Assembly: GCA_027452125.1 (NCBI GenBank)
Contig: DAIDGZ010000070.1
Span: 1-62,227 of the forward strand
Direction: 5' to 3'
Origin: Acidobacteriaceae bacterium
GTDB lineage: Bacteria > Acidobacteriota > Terriglobia > Terriglobales > Acidobacteriaceae
Length of the DNA stretch: 62,227 nt
Both the position numbers and the translations under genes were made by a program. Of the stretch, positions 38,688 through 46,242 are shown piece after piece; position 1 is the first letter of the stretch, and every line of letters begins with the position of its first letter. The notes beneath the pieces are model-generated. The model was not told where the DNA came from, made no database searches, and saw only the letters and a program-made list of their open reading frames with translations.

Positions 38688-38798
38688 ATGCTGATTGCTT
38701 TCGCAGTTCTGGGGGCCGTGCTGGTCGCGGCCTCGCTCTATGCAGACTCCTGCTGGCGCCGCTGGATCAGGGAGCGGCAGAAGGACCGGCAGCCGTAG
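38688..38798 (+). CDS. Possible 36-residue single-pass membrane peptide
   Basis: A short frame begins at ATG 38688 and ends at TAG 38796-38798. It encodes a hydrophobic stretch (MLIAFAVLGAVLVAASLYA) followed by a strongly basic tail (WRRWIRERQKDRQ), a plausible positive-inside membrane peptide. AAGAAG lies 5 bases upstream of the ATG. It sits in the gap between the beta-propeller gene and the first thioredoxin-fold gene, in the same direction. No homologue is known to me; it may be chance. Confidence 0.4.
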   Translation: MLIAFAVLGAVLVAASLYADSCWRRWIRERQKDRQP

Positions 38799-38822
38799 GA
38801 CGGCTCTTTTGGCCCCATTACA

Positions 38823-39509
38823 ATGACAAGCAGGAGCCGTCCAACTCGTATGCCCCTTCTGAATCTCTTTCGCTCGTTGACTGGCCGCAGATATGGCCGT
38901 TTGTTGCTGGCCTTGGCTGCCATGGCTTTGCTGATTGCGCATGCACCGTCGGGCAGGGCCCAGAATACCCAGTTTCACGATAGTTCGGCGCTGCGCCCAC
39001 CGGCTGGCGCGCGTGTAGCCATCGTGGAATTCGACGATATGGAGTGCCCGGCCTGCGCGGAAGCCAATCCAATCCTGATGCGTGCGGTTGCGCAGTACAG
39101 GATTCCCTGGATCCGGCACGACTTTTTGATTCCCTACCACATCTGGAGCCCCATGGCGGCGGTCTATGCCCGCTGGTTCGATCAGCGCAACAAGGAGCTC
39201 GGCAACGACTACCGGAATCAGGTCTTCGCCCATCAGCAGTCCATCGAGACCCGTCCGGAGTTGATTCAGTTCACCGGGCAGTTCGCGCAGAGCCACGGTA
39301 TCGCTTTGCCCTTTTCCGTCGATCCGCAGGGCAGGCTGGCCGCTGAGGTGCAGCAGGATGTGGAACTGGGTAAGCGCGTTGGCATACAGCAGACGCCCAC
39401 CATCTTCATCGTGATGGCCCACGCGAAGGGCGCACCGTACATTCACGTGCAGAATACACAGACAGATCTCTACCGGGATATTGACCGCGCGATGGACGAA
39501 ACCCGTTAG
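38823..39509 (+). CDS. DsbA/thioredoxin-fold exported protein (CPAC), tandem copy 1
   Basis: A 228-residue protein with a signal peptide (RLLLALAAMALLIAHAPSGRAQ) and a thioredoxin-fold domain with a DsbA-like helical insert. The redox motif is CPAC in DMECPACAEANP (near residue 77), and the cis-proline loop is QQTPTIFIV. A disulfide oxidase or isomerase role in the periplasm follows from the family. A second in-frame ATG lies at 38850; neither start has a good ribosome site. It is followed after 53 bp by a close paralogue with CPDC instead of CPAC. The pair shares the unusual conserved segment ARWFDxxNKxxGNDYR in the helical insert. Confidence 0.88.
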   Translation: MTSRSRPTRMPLLNLFRSLTGRRYGRLLLALAAMALLIAHAPSGRAQNTQFHDSSALRPPAGARVAIVEFDDMECPACAEANPILMRAVAQYRIPWIRHDFLIPYHIWSPMAAVYARWFDQRNKELGNDYRNQVFAHQQSIETRPELIQFTGQFAQSHGIALPFSVDPQGRLAAEVQQDVELGKRVGIQQTPTIFIVMAHAKGAPYIHVQNTQTDLYRDIDRAMDETR

Positions 39510-39562
39510 ACGGTCCTGACCGGCATTTCCTCAAAACACCGCGAAGGAGTTGGGGTAAGACT

Positions 39563-40240
39563 ATGCTGCACCTGTTCTCTGCTGTTTCAGTTGTAAGCCG
39601 TAAGCGCGCCAGCTTGTTGCCGGCCCTAGCGGCGGTGGTTCTGATGGCGGGCGCCCAGGGCGCCCATGCTCAGTTTGGCGCTCCGGCAACAACCCCGGTG
39701 CACGATACCTCCGCCTTGCATCCCCCGGCAGGCGCGCGCGTGGCCATCGTGGAGTTTGATGACCTAGAGTGCCCTGACTGCGCCGCCGCCAACCCGGTGC
39801 TGAAGGCGGCTTCAGAGAAGTACCACATTCCCTGGGTACGCCACGACTTTCCTCTGCCCCAGCACAACTGGAGCTTCAACGCTGCGGTGTATGCGCGCTG
39901 GTTCGACACGAAGAACCAGAAGATCGGCAATGACTACCGTGACGCGGTCTTCGCCAACCAGCAGTCCATCGAATACCCGGCGCAACTGGTGCAGTTTACC
40001 CAGCGCTTTGCGCAGAGCCACGGTCTGGCGCTGCCCTTTGCCGTGGACCCGCAAGGCAAGCTCGCCAACGAGGTGAAGGCGGACCGCGCGCTCGGCCAGC
40101 GCATCGGCATTGACCACACGCCGACCATCTGGATCGTCACCTCCGGCACCCGCGGCGTCCCGTACACCGAAGTGACCGAATGGCGCACCCAGCTTTACCA
40201 GATCATTGATCGCGCAATGGCGCAGACGCGGGGACGATAG
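39563..40240 (+). CDS. DsbA/thioredoxin-fold exported protein (CPDC), tandem copy 2
   Basis: A 225-residue paralogue of the preceding gene, roughly 55-60% identical by eye. It has a signal peptide (LLPALAAVVLMAGAQGAHA), then VAIVEFDDLECPDCAAANP with the redox pair in CPDC, and a cis-proline loop DHTPTIWIV. The dipeptide between the cysteines is Pro-Asp where copy 1 has Pro-Ala; this position tunes redox potential in the family, so the two copies may differ in function. It is transcribed with copy 1 and ends close to the convergent HEPN gene. Confidence 0.88.
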   Translation: MLHLFSAVSVVSRKRASLLPALAAVVLMAGAQGAHAQFGAPATTPVHDTSALHPPAGARVAIVEFDDLECPDCAAANPVLKAASEKYHIPWVRHDFPLPQHNWSFNAAVYARWFDTKNQKIGNDYRDAVFANQQSIEYPAQLVQFTQRFAQSHGLALPFAVDPQGKLANEVKADRALGQRIGIDHTPTIWIVTSGTRGVPYTEVTEWRTQLYQIIDRAMAQTRGR

Positions 40241-40290
40241 GATCGCTTGGTGCCCTGCCGTGACCCTCAAGGTCGCTAACGCAGGGCGCA

Positions 40291-40686
40291 TTACGGCGCA
40301 GCAGAAAGTGCAGTGATGCGTGCCTCTATGGATTCGCGCATCAGTCGCACGGTTTCCATCAGCTCTGACCTGTCGGGAACTGCGACCTGGAAGAGCAGAT
40401 CGTAACGGTAGGCAACCGCGTAGTCATTCAATTCGCTGAGCAGGACGGGCGTAGCCGGAAGACTCTCACCCGCGGCAGCAACCAGTGATTGCAGCCTCCC
40501 CAGATCGTGTGTGCGCTCATACGGGATGTTCAACTGGGAAAGAAGCGCCTTGATGAGTTTCTCCGCAGCCTGCTGCGCATGGAAACCAACGATCGAATCG
40601 GATAGGCCATTCGCGCGGAGCGTCTTTTCATCTTCTGCCGCTTTAATGAGAAGGACCTGCGCCTGACTCATTCGGCTGACGTTCAT
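40291..40686 (-). CDS. HEPN-domain protein, probable toxin of an MNT-HEPN module
   Basis: A 131-residue helical protein of the HEPN type. The start at 40686 has an AGGTGG ribosome site and overlaps the nucleotidyltransferase gene by 44 bp; a longer frame reaches 40773 but lacks such a site. It starts with MSQAQVLLIKAAEDEKTLRA, and the segment GFHAQQAAEKLIKALL is typical of the family. The RX4-6H RNase motif of the toxic branch is not obvious, though RYDLLF and HDLGRL segments are present. Pairing with MNT suggests a toxin-antitoxin system or a nucleotide-modifying pair. Confidence 0.85.
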   Translation of the reverse strand: MNVSRMSQAQVLLIKAAEDEKTLRANGLSDSIVGFHAQQAAEKLIKALLSQLNIPYERTHDLGRLQSLVAAAGESLPATPVLLSELNDYAVAYRYDLLFQVAVPDRSELMETVRLMRESIEARITALSAAP

Positions 40687-41038
40687 AGGCCACCTGCCCA
40701 TCTTCGAGAATCCGGTGATAGATTGAGTTGACCGATCCGCGGAAGCGGCTCGCATAGCCCTCTGTGGCCACAATCAGATCGATTGTCATGGGCACTTCAT
40801 CGAGCTTTCTGCGCAGCGCGCGGTGGATTTCGCGTAGCTTTGATTCCGCAGAGTCAGGCAGCAGCACCGCTAAATCCAGGTCGCTGTCCCATCGCGCACT
40901 GCCACCCGGCCAGGAACCGAAGAGAATGACGCGCGAAGGCTGGGCGACTTCCACTGCCGCTTTCACCGCGCAATTGACCTTCTCCTGAGTCGGGCTCAGA
41001 GTCTCGAGAACAGCGCGAACCTGTGCGGCGGTCATCAT
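40643..41038 (-). CDS. MNT-type nucleotidyltransferase, probable antitoxin
   Basis: A 131-residue minimal nucleotidyltransferase. The ATG at 41038 has a GAGGT ribosome site; the frame is open to 41098 from a TTG. The catalytic signature is complete: ILFGSW followed by ARWDSDLDLAVL, with the two aspartates of the GSx(n)DxD motif, and a third acidic residue in MTIDLIVAT. In studied MNT-HEPN systems the nucleotidyltransferase modifies and silences the HEPN toxin. It overlaps the HEPN gene, so the two are co-translated. Confidence 0.87.
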   Translation of the reverse strand: MMTAAQVRAVLETLSPTQEKVNCAVKAAVEVAQPSRVILFGSWPGGSARWDSDLDLAVLLPDSAESKLREIHRALRRKLDEVPMTIDLIVATEGYASRFRGSVNSIYHRILEDGQVAYERQPNESGAGPSH

Positions 41039-41140
41039 TACAACCTCAGCAAGATTGTAGCCCGGATTGCAGTCATCCACGCCAATTCGATACTGCAACC
41101 ATTGCGAAGCGCACCGCCTGCTAGGTTTACAGCCAACGCC

Positions 41141-42814
41141 CTAAACACCCACCGGGAACGGCTTGGGACTGGATTCCTCGCTCGGTTCGGGCGCGCCCGA
41201 GCGCCAGCGCTCGAAGCGGCCCTGCAGCAGGCTCATCAGGCCGGTATACCAGTACCCCACCACAAACAGGATCAGAAACGGCGCGGTGAAGTAGTTCTGG
41301 TTGGCAAAGGTGTAGAGGATCGCCAGGAAAAACCATGTGCCCAGCGCCAGTTCAATCCACGGTGCCAGCACCAGCCGTTTGCGGTACTTGGAGGCCTTGG
41401 ATTTCTCGCCCTTCTTGTTCACCCGATACTTCGGCGTCCGCACAAAGGCGCTCTTGATGCCGAAGATAGCCTCCATCACGGCTTTGGTATTGGTCACAGT
41501 GAGCCCGATACCCAGAGCCATAAGAAAGGGCAGATAGAGAAACGTCTTCTTCCATGTCTTGGGGAAGAGCACCCGCTGGCTGGCCAGGTAGAAAACGGCG
41601 ATAGAGAAGGTAGACGCGGCAAAGAGCGGCACGTCGATCAGCAGCATCTGGAACCAGCCCTGATAGAAGCGGCATACCATCGCCGGAATCAGCAGCACCG
41701 TCATCACCACCATCAGCGGATAGCTGAGGTTGCAGGTCAGGTGGTAGACCGCCTCTTTCTTGATCCGCCACGGCACATTGGCCTTGAAGAGCACCGGCAG
41801 TACCTTGATGCTCGTCTGGATGAGTCCCTTCGCCCAGCGCGCCTGCTGAGTCTTGAAGGCGGTCATCTCAATCGGCAGTTCCGCCGGGCATTCCACATCC
41901 GGCAGGTACTTGAACTTCCAGCCTGCCATCTGCGAGCGGTAGCTCAGGTCCGTGTCTTCGGTCAGGGTGTCGTGCTGCCAGCCGCCGCCGTCAGAGATAG
42001 CCTTGACGCGCCACATCCCCGCGGTGCCATTGAAGTTGAAGAAGTCGTCGGTGCGAGCCCGGGCGCTCTGCTCCAGCGCAAAGTGCCCATCCAGCAGGAT
42101 CGCCTCAATCTGCGTCAGCATGCTGTAGTCGCGGTTGAGGTGGGTCCACCGGGTCTGCACCATGCCGATCTCCGGCTCCGCAAAGTGATGGATCACCTTC
42201 ATCAGCCAGTCCGTCGGCGGTACAAAGTCGGAGTCGAAGATGGCAACCAGCTCGCCCTTGGCCACCTTCAGGCCCGCATCAAGGGCTCCGGCCTTGAAGC
42301 CGTGCCGGTTGGTGCGGTGAATGTAAACAATCGGCTGGCCGAGCGCGGCGTAACGGGCCACAATGCCAGCCGCCACTTCCTGCGTCTCGTCGGTGGAGTC
42401 GTCCAGAACCTGGATCTCCAGCTTCTCTCGGGGATACTCCATCGCGCAGACCGCATCGATCAGGCGGTCGATCACAAACTGCTCATTGAAGATAGGCAGT
42501 TGCACGGTCACCGTGGGCAACTCGTCAAATTTGCGCGGCGGCTCGGGGTTGTAATTCTTCTGGTACTTGTAATACAGGTACACCAGCGTATAGCGGTGCA
42601 TGCCGTACAGCGACAGCAGGATCATGACCGCGAAGTACGGGATCAGGATCGAGGCGTCAAACCAATTCCAGTGGTAGAGCCCCTTGAAGGTCTGGTCGGC
42701 GTACTGCTCGTAGAGGTAGCGGCGAAACCCGCTGGTGGGGGCAAACGCCAGTTCAGCAATCCACGAGGACGCCCCGCCAGGTAGGGCAGCGGGAGCAGAA
42801 AGACAGTTGATCAA
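41141..42814 (-). CDS. Processive family 2 glycosyltransferase (CslA/BcsA-like)
   Basis: A 557-residue membrane glycosyltransferase likely to build a beta-linked polysaccharide. One membrane helix region lies near residues 52-78; the GT-A domain has VTVQLPIFNE, DDSTDET, the DxD in FDSDFVPP, TEDTDLS and QQARWAKG, the set seen in processive synthases (QxxRW). Several further helices follow near residues 365-440 and 500-530. It is similar in layout to glucomannan synthase-like CslA proteins. The start is uncertain: the TTG at 42814 lacks a ribosome site and no ATG occurs nearby. No BcsB-like, PilZ or export partner genes are adjacent. Confidence 0.88.
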   Translation of the reverse strand: MINCLSAPAALPGGASSWIAELAFAPTSGFRRYLYEQYADQTFKGLYHWNWFDASILIPYFAVMILLSLYGMHRYTLVYLYYKYQKNYNPEPPRKFDELPTVTVQLPIFNEQFVIDRLIDAVCAMEYPREKLEIQVLDDSTDETQEVAAGIVARYAALGQPIVYIHRTNRHGFKAGALDAGLKVAKGELVAIFDSDFVPPTDWLMKVIHHFAEPEIGMVQTRWTHLNRDYSMLTQIEAILLDGHFALEQSARARTDDFFNFNGTAGMWRVKAISDGGGWQHDTLTEDTDLSYRSQMAGWKFKYLPDVECPAELPIEMTAFKTQQARWAKGLIQTSIKVLPVLFKANVPWRIKKEAVYHLTCNLSYPLMVVMTVLLIPAMVCRFYQGWFQMLLIDVPLFAASTFSIAVFYLASQRVLFPKTWKKTFLYLPFLMALGIGLTVTNTKAVMEAIFGIKSAFVRTPKYRVNKKGEKSKASKYRKRLVLAPWIELALGTWFFLAILYTFANQNYFTAPFLILFVVGYWYTGLMSLLQGRFERWRSGAPEPSEESSPKPFPVGV

Positions 42815-42895
42815 GGCGGCGAACAGAGTACACCCTCCACAGCCGGGATATTCGCAATTGTACGCGAAAGCAGGCTGCGCTGCCGCGAAGCTGCT

Positions 42896-43180
42896 CTACC
42901 CCAGCCAGTTGTCCAGTTCGTCGGGCTCGGGCGTTGGCTCCACCTCAGGCTCAACCGGCTCGGGCTTCGCCCGGGCGGCAGCAGCCGGTTTTGCCGGCTT
43001 CGGTGCCCGCTCGCCGGCCTCAGGCCGCGGGTTCACCGGCAGGGTGACCGCCGGCCGCAGCAGAACGCCGTCCGGATGTTCTTCCACCAGCAGAGCAGAG
43101 CCCTCCTCCAGACCATAGCGCCTGCGTAGCCGGGCGGGAATCACGACGGTACCGCGTTGACCCATCATTACGGAGTGCAT
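42896..43180 (-). CDS. AbrB/SpoVT-type DNA-binding protein with a Pro/Glu-rich tail
   Basis: A 94-residue protein whose first 45 residues form a swapped-hairpin AbrB/MazE DNA-binding domain (QRGTVVIPARLRRRYGLEEGSALLVEE). The rest is low-complexity, rich in Pro, Ala and Glu (e.g. EPVEPEVEPTPEPDE), ending DNWLG. Such domains often belong to antitoxins, but no toxin gene follows: the next gene downstream is the glycosyltransferase. A perfect 15-bp palindrome lies 13 bp upstream of its start, a likely autoregulatory site. It could be an orphan antitoxin or a small regulator. Confidence 0.8.
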   Translation of the reverse strand: MHSVMMGQRGTVVIPARLRRRYGLEEGSALLVEEHPDGVLLRPAVTLPVNPRPEAGERAPKPAKPAAAARAKPEPVEPEVEPTPEPDELDNWLG

Positions 43181-43193
43181 ATCAGAATCTCCG

Positions 43194-43208
43194 ATATTCA
43201 GAATATCT
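43194..43208. promoter_or_regulatory. 15-bp palindrome, probable AbrB-type operator
   Basis: GATATTC-A-GAATATC is a perfect 7-1-7 palindrome just upstream of the AbrB-type gene and about 170 bp before the acyl-CoA dehydrogenase start. Partial copies (AGAATCTCC, TCTGAAATTC) flank it, making this stretch strikingly AT-rich. Confidence 0.5.
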
Positions 43209-43375
43209 GAAATTCAGACAAAGATGAATATTTTTTATCTCGATGTTTGCCGGATGCCTGGGTCCGTACCGGCGCCCATCGCGGAGTCGCTACGTCTGAG
43301 AGAGTGAAGCGCCTGCCGGACGGGATTTGCGAGCTGCACCGCGCGTGTCGTAAGGTGGGCAAAGCTAGGAGGATC

Positions 43376-45169
43376 ATGGACTCGCTCGCTGTTTCCCCTA
43401 TCGTTGCCGCCACCGGCGGCAGTTTTCTTGTGGAACCCCGTAATCCGGGCGAGGTGTTCACCCCTGAGGACCTGAATGAGGAGCAGCGGCAGATTGCCGC
43501 GACTGCGGCGCGCTACTCCCGCGAAGAGATCGCTCCGGCGGCTGAGGCCATCGAGGCTAAACAGCCGGGTGCCATGGCAGGGGTCATGCGCAAGGCGGCC
43601 GATCTGGGATTCATGTCCGTCGACATTCCCGAGGAGTACGGCGGGATGGGGCTGGACCGGGTGAGTTCCACTGTGGTGACGGACTATCTCTCCGGGCTGG
43701 CCAGCTTTTCCACTGCCTACGGAGCGCACACCGGTATCGGTACACTGCCGCTGGTCTGGTATGGCACGGCGGAGCAGAAGCAGAAGTATCTGCCGCATCT
43801 CGCCACCTGCGAGCGCATCGCCGCCTACGGGCTGTCCGAGGCGGGTTCCGGCTCCGATGCCATGAATATTCGTACCCGCGCCGCGCTGGCCGAGGGCGGA
43901 ACGCAGTACGCGCTCAATGGCGAAAAGCAGTGGCTGACCAACTGCGGCATCGCCGGGCTGTATACGCTCTTTGCCAAGATCGATGGCGAGCAGTTTTCCG
44001 CCTTCCTGGTGGAGCGCGAGACGGCAGGACTGACGGTGGGCGCTGAAGAGCACAAGATGGGCATCCGCGGCTCATCCACCTGCCCGCTGGTCCTCCAGGA
44101 CTGCCGCATTCCCGCCGAGAATCTGCTGGGCGAGGCAGGCAAAGGCCACCGGATCGCCTTCAACGTACTGAATGCAGGCCGTTTCAAGCTCGGTGTGGCC
44201 TGCGTCGGCGGAGCGCGCGGCGCGATGACGCATATGATCCGCTATGCCCGGGAGCGGCACGCTTTTGGTAAGGCGATTGCCGGGTTCGGACTGATCCAGC
44301 GCAAGATCGCCACCAGTGCCGCACGGCTCTACGCTGCGGAGAGCATGGTCTATCGCACCGCAGGCATGATGGATGCCGGTATGCCCGCCGGCGCCTCGGC
44401 GCATGCGCCGGAGATGGCGCGCAAGCGGATGGAAGAGTACGTCGTCGAGTGCTCCATCTTGAAGGTCTATGGCTCGGAGATGCTCAGCCTGGTCACCGAC
44501 GAGCTGGTAGCCACCATGGGTGGCTACGGCTACGTGGAAGAGTACCCCGCGGAGCGGCTTTATCGGGATGCGCGCATCAACCGTATCTTTGAAGGGACGA
44601 ACGAGATCAACCGGCTCATTGTGACTGGCTGGATGATGAAGCGGGCGCAGGCCGGGCAGCTGCCCCTGGCCGCAGCCATCCAGCGGGTAATGGACGAAGC
44701 CATGGCGCCACCGGGGTTGAATGGGCTGGCGGATCCGGAGGGGCCGCTGGAGCATGCTGCAGCGGTGCTGGTTGCGGCAAAGAAGATTGCGCTCTTCGCC
44801 GCCGGAGTAGCCAGCCAGCGCTTCATGACCCACCTCCAGGAGCAGCAGGAGGTGATGGCGGACCTGGCGGATATGCTGTCGCAAGTGTACGCGCTGGAGT
44901 CAGCCCTGCTGCGGGCGCAGAAGCTGGGGCAGGCCAGGGCCAGGGCCGCAGAGACCGCCGCGGCAATGACCGGCATGCTGGCCGAGGAGACGATGGCCCT
45001 GGCCGAGCATGCTGCGCGCCGGGTGCTGGCCGCCTGCGGAGAAGGCGATGCGCTGCGAACCCAGTTGGCTCTTCTGCGCAGGCTGGGCCGGTATACGCCG
45101 GCCGATGCCGTCGCGCTCAGCCGCACCGCCGCACGTCACTGCATCGAGTTGGAGCGGTATCCGCTCTAA
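43376..45169 (+). CDS. Acyl-CoA dehydrogenase, VLCAD-like with C-terminal extension
   Basis: A 597-residue FAD-dependent dehydrogenase catalysing the first step of fatty acid beta-oxidation. The start at 43376 is chosen for AGGAGG just upstream. The N-terminal helical domain has GFMSVDIPEEYGGMGLDRV, the middle domain AAYGLSEAGSGSDA and GEKQWLTNCGIA, and the C-terminal dehydrogenase domain GGYGYVEEYPAERLYRDARINRIFEGTNEI, where the glutamate of IFEGTNE is the catalytic base in VLCAD-type enzymes. About 150 further residues form a second helical domain as in VLCAD/ACAD9, consistent with long-chain substrates and membrane contact. It is monocistronic and divergent from the AbrB gene. Confidence 0.93.
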   Translation: MDSLAVSPIVAATGGSFLVEPRNPGEVFTPEDLNEEQRQIAATAARYSREEIAPAAEAIEAKQPGAMAGVMRKAADLGFMSVDIPEEYGGMGLDRVSSTVVTDYLSGLASFSTAYGAHTGIGTLPLVWYGTAEQKQKYLPHLATCERIAAYGLSEAGSGSDAMNIRTRAALAEGGTQYALNGEKQWLTNCGIAGLYTLFAKIDGEQFSAFLVERETAGLTVGAEEHKMGIRGSSTCPLVLQDCRIPAENLLGEAGKGHRIAFNVLNAGRFKLGVACVGGARGAMTHMIRYARERHAFGKAIAGFGLIQRKIATSAARLYAAESMVYRTAGMMDAGMPAGASAHAPEMARKRMEEYVVECSILKVYGSEMLSLVTDELVATMGGYGYVEEYPAERLYRDARINRIFEGTNEINRLIVTGWMMKRAQAGQLPLAAAIQRVMDEAMAPPGLNGLADPEGPLEHAAAVLVAAKKIALFAAGVASQRFMTHLQEQQEVMADLADMLSQVYALESALLRAQKLGQARARAAETAAAMTGMLAEETMALAEHAARRVLAACGEGDALRTQLALLRRLGRYTPADAVALSRTAARHCIELERYPL

Positions 45170-45217
45170 CGCCGCGCTGGTGCGCATCGCCGCTCTTGGC
45201 GGGCAGCAGCAAGTTCC

Positions 45218-45874
45218 TCAGGGCAACCGGTGCAGTTTTAAGTCCTTGAATTCGATGGGATAGCCCTCGGACTCAAGCCCGACATAGCCCTTCTCCACTG
45301 AGAGTTGGAGCGTGTTCACGACCTTGCCGTTCACCGCCAGAGTGCAGGTGCTGGCTACGCAGCGAATGTCGTAGGTATTCCATTTCCCGGCGGGCTTCAC
45401 GCGGTTTTCGGTCATCTGCTTTCGCAGATTGATGCGGGTCAGCTTGCCCTCCACTGAGGTCTCGCCAAAGATGTACCCACCGCCGAGCGAGGTTTGCGCC
45501 TGGTGCCAGACCGTGCCGTCCTTGCTGTTCCGGAAGAAGACGCCGCTGTTGTAGTGGGGCGTGCCCGGCTGGGGCGTGAAGCGCCACTTCACATGAAAGG
45601 TAAAGTTGGCCAGTTCCTGGTTGAAGCGCAGCCACTCATGGCCGCCATTACCGTCGCACCGGATAGTGTGGTGCGCAGCGTCAATATGCCATTGGGCGAT
45701 CGTGCTGACCGGATGAGTGGGCGGAATCGCCACCCGGGTCCACATCTGCTGGTAGTCTGCCGGGAACATCGGGATGGACTGCGAGAAGGTGGGCAACGCA
45801 AAAGCCAGCAGGGCAAATACGCAAACGCCGTGCAGAAGAGGTGCGCGGCAATACCGGATACGGAAATTCTGCAT
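45218..45874 (-). CDS. DUF1080 (3-keto-disaccharide hydrolase-type) exported protein
   Basis: A 218-residue protein with a signal peptide (LLHGVCVFALLAFALPTFSQ) and one concanavalin-like DUF1080 domain. Typical stretches are FHVKWRFTPQPGTPHYNSGVFFRN, the WHQAQTSLGGGYIFGE region and GKWNTYDIRCVASTCTLAVNGKVVN. The start at 45874 is preferred because AGGAG lies 6 bases before it; an ATG six bases upstream overlaps that ribosome site. Members of this family have been linked to cleavage of 3-keto-glycosides made by Gfo/Idh/MocA oxidoreductases. A functional link with the oxidoreductase at 7252 is inference, as the genes are 37 kb apart. Confidence 0.85.
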   Translation of the reverse strand: MQNFRIRYCRAPLLHGVCVFALLAFALPTFSQSIPMFPADYQQMWTRVAIPPTHPVSTIAQWHIDAAHHTIRCDGNGGHEWLRFNQELANFTFHVKWRFTPQPGTPHYNSGVFFRNSKDGTVWHQAQTSLGGGYIFGETSVEGKLTRINLRKQMTENRVKPAGKWNTYDIRCVASTCTLAVNGKVVNTLQLSVEKGYVGLESEGYPIEFKDLKLHRLP

Positions 45875-46242
45875 GTTCATCTCCTGTTGAGATCTCCCGG
45901 CTGAAAAAGTGCCGTCGGTAACTCGCAGGAATTCTAGCACCCTGGTACTCAAAGGGAATGAGCTTGCAAGTGCGCTGGGCGTAGGCATCGAAGCTTCTAA
46001 GCCGCGTCTTCCTGAACATGAAATCGCAAAGTTTTCAGGAAACATATTTCCGCGCAGCGGGTCTGTACAGTTGGCGCTGGCGGTTGCGATGTGTGTAGCC
46101 AGCGAGTAGTGGGGATTTGTCAACAAACACTCCCGGCGGCGCGATCTTGAGCCCAACGAAGTCGTGTTCGCGCCTTACCCCAGGCCATCGGCCTTAGATT
46201 TGTACGGCTGTCCTGGGCTGTAATTTGCAGGAGGTTTGAGGC
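45875..46242. other. Divergent intergenic region without a recognised gene
   Basis: About 370 bp between the DUF1080 gene and the lipoprotein gene. It holds AGGAG and CAGGAGG ribosome sites at its two ends. I see no operator core, hairpin terminator or RNA gene. Confidence 0.4.

Noticed and set aside
40252-40287. Nested hairpin GCCCTGC...GCAGGGC between the convergent thioredoxin-fold and HEPN genes
   Set aside because: No T-run on either side and a large interrupted stem, so a terminator role is not supported.
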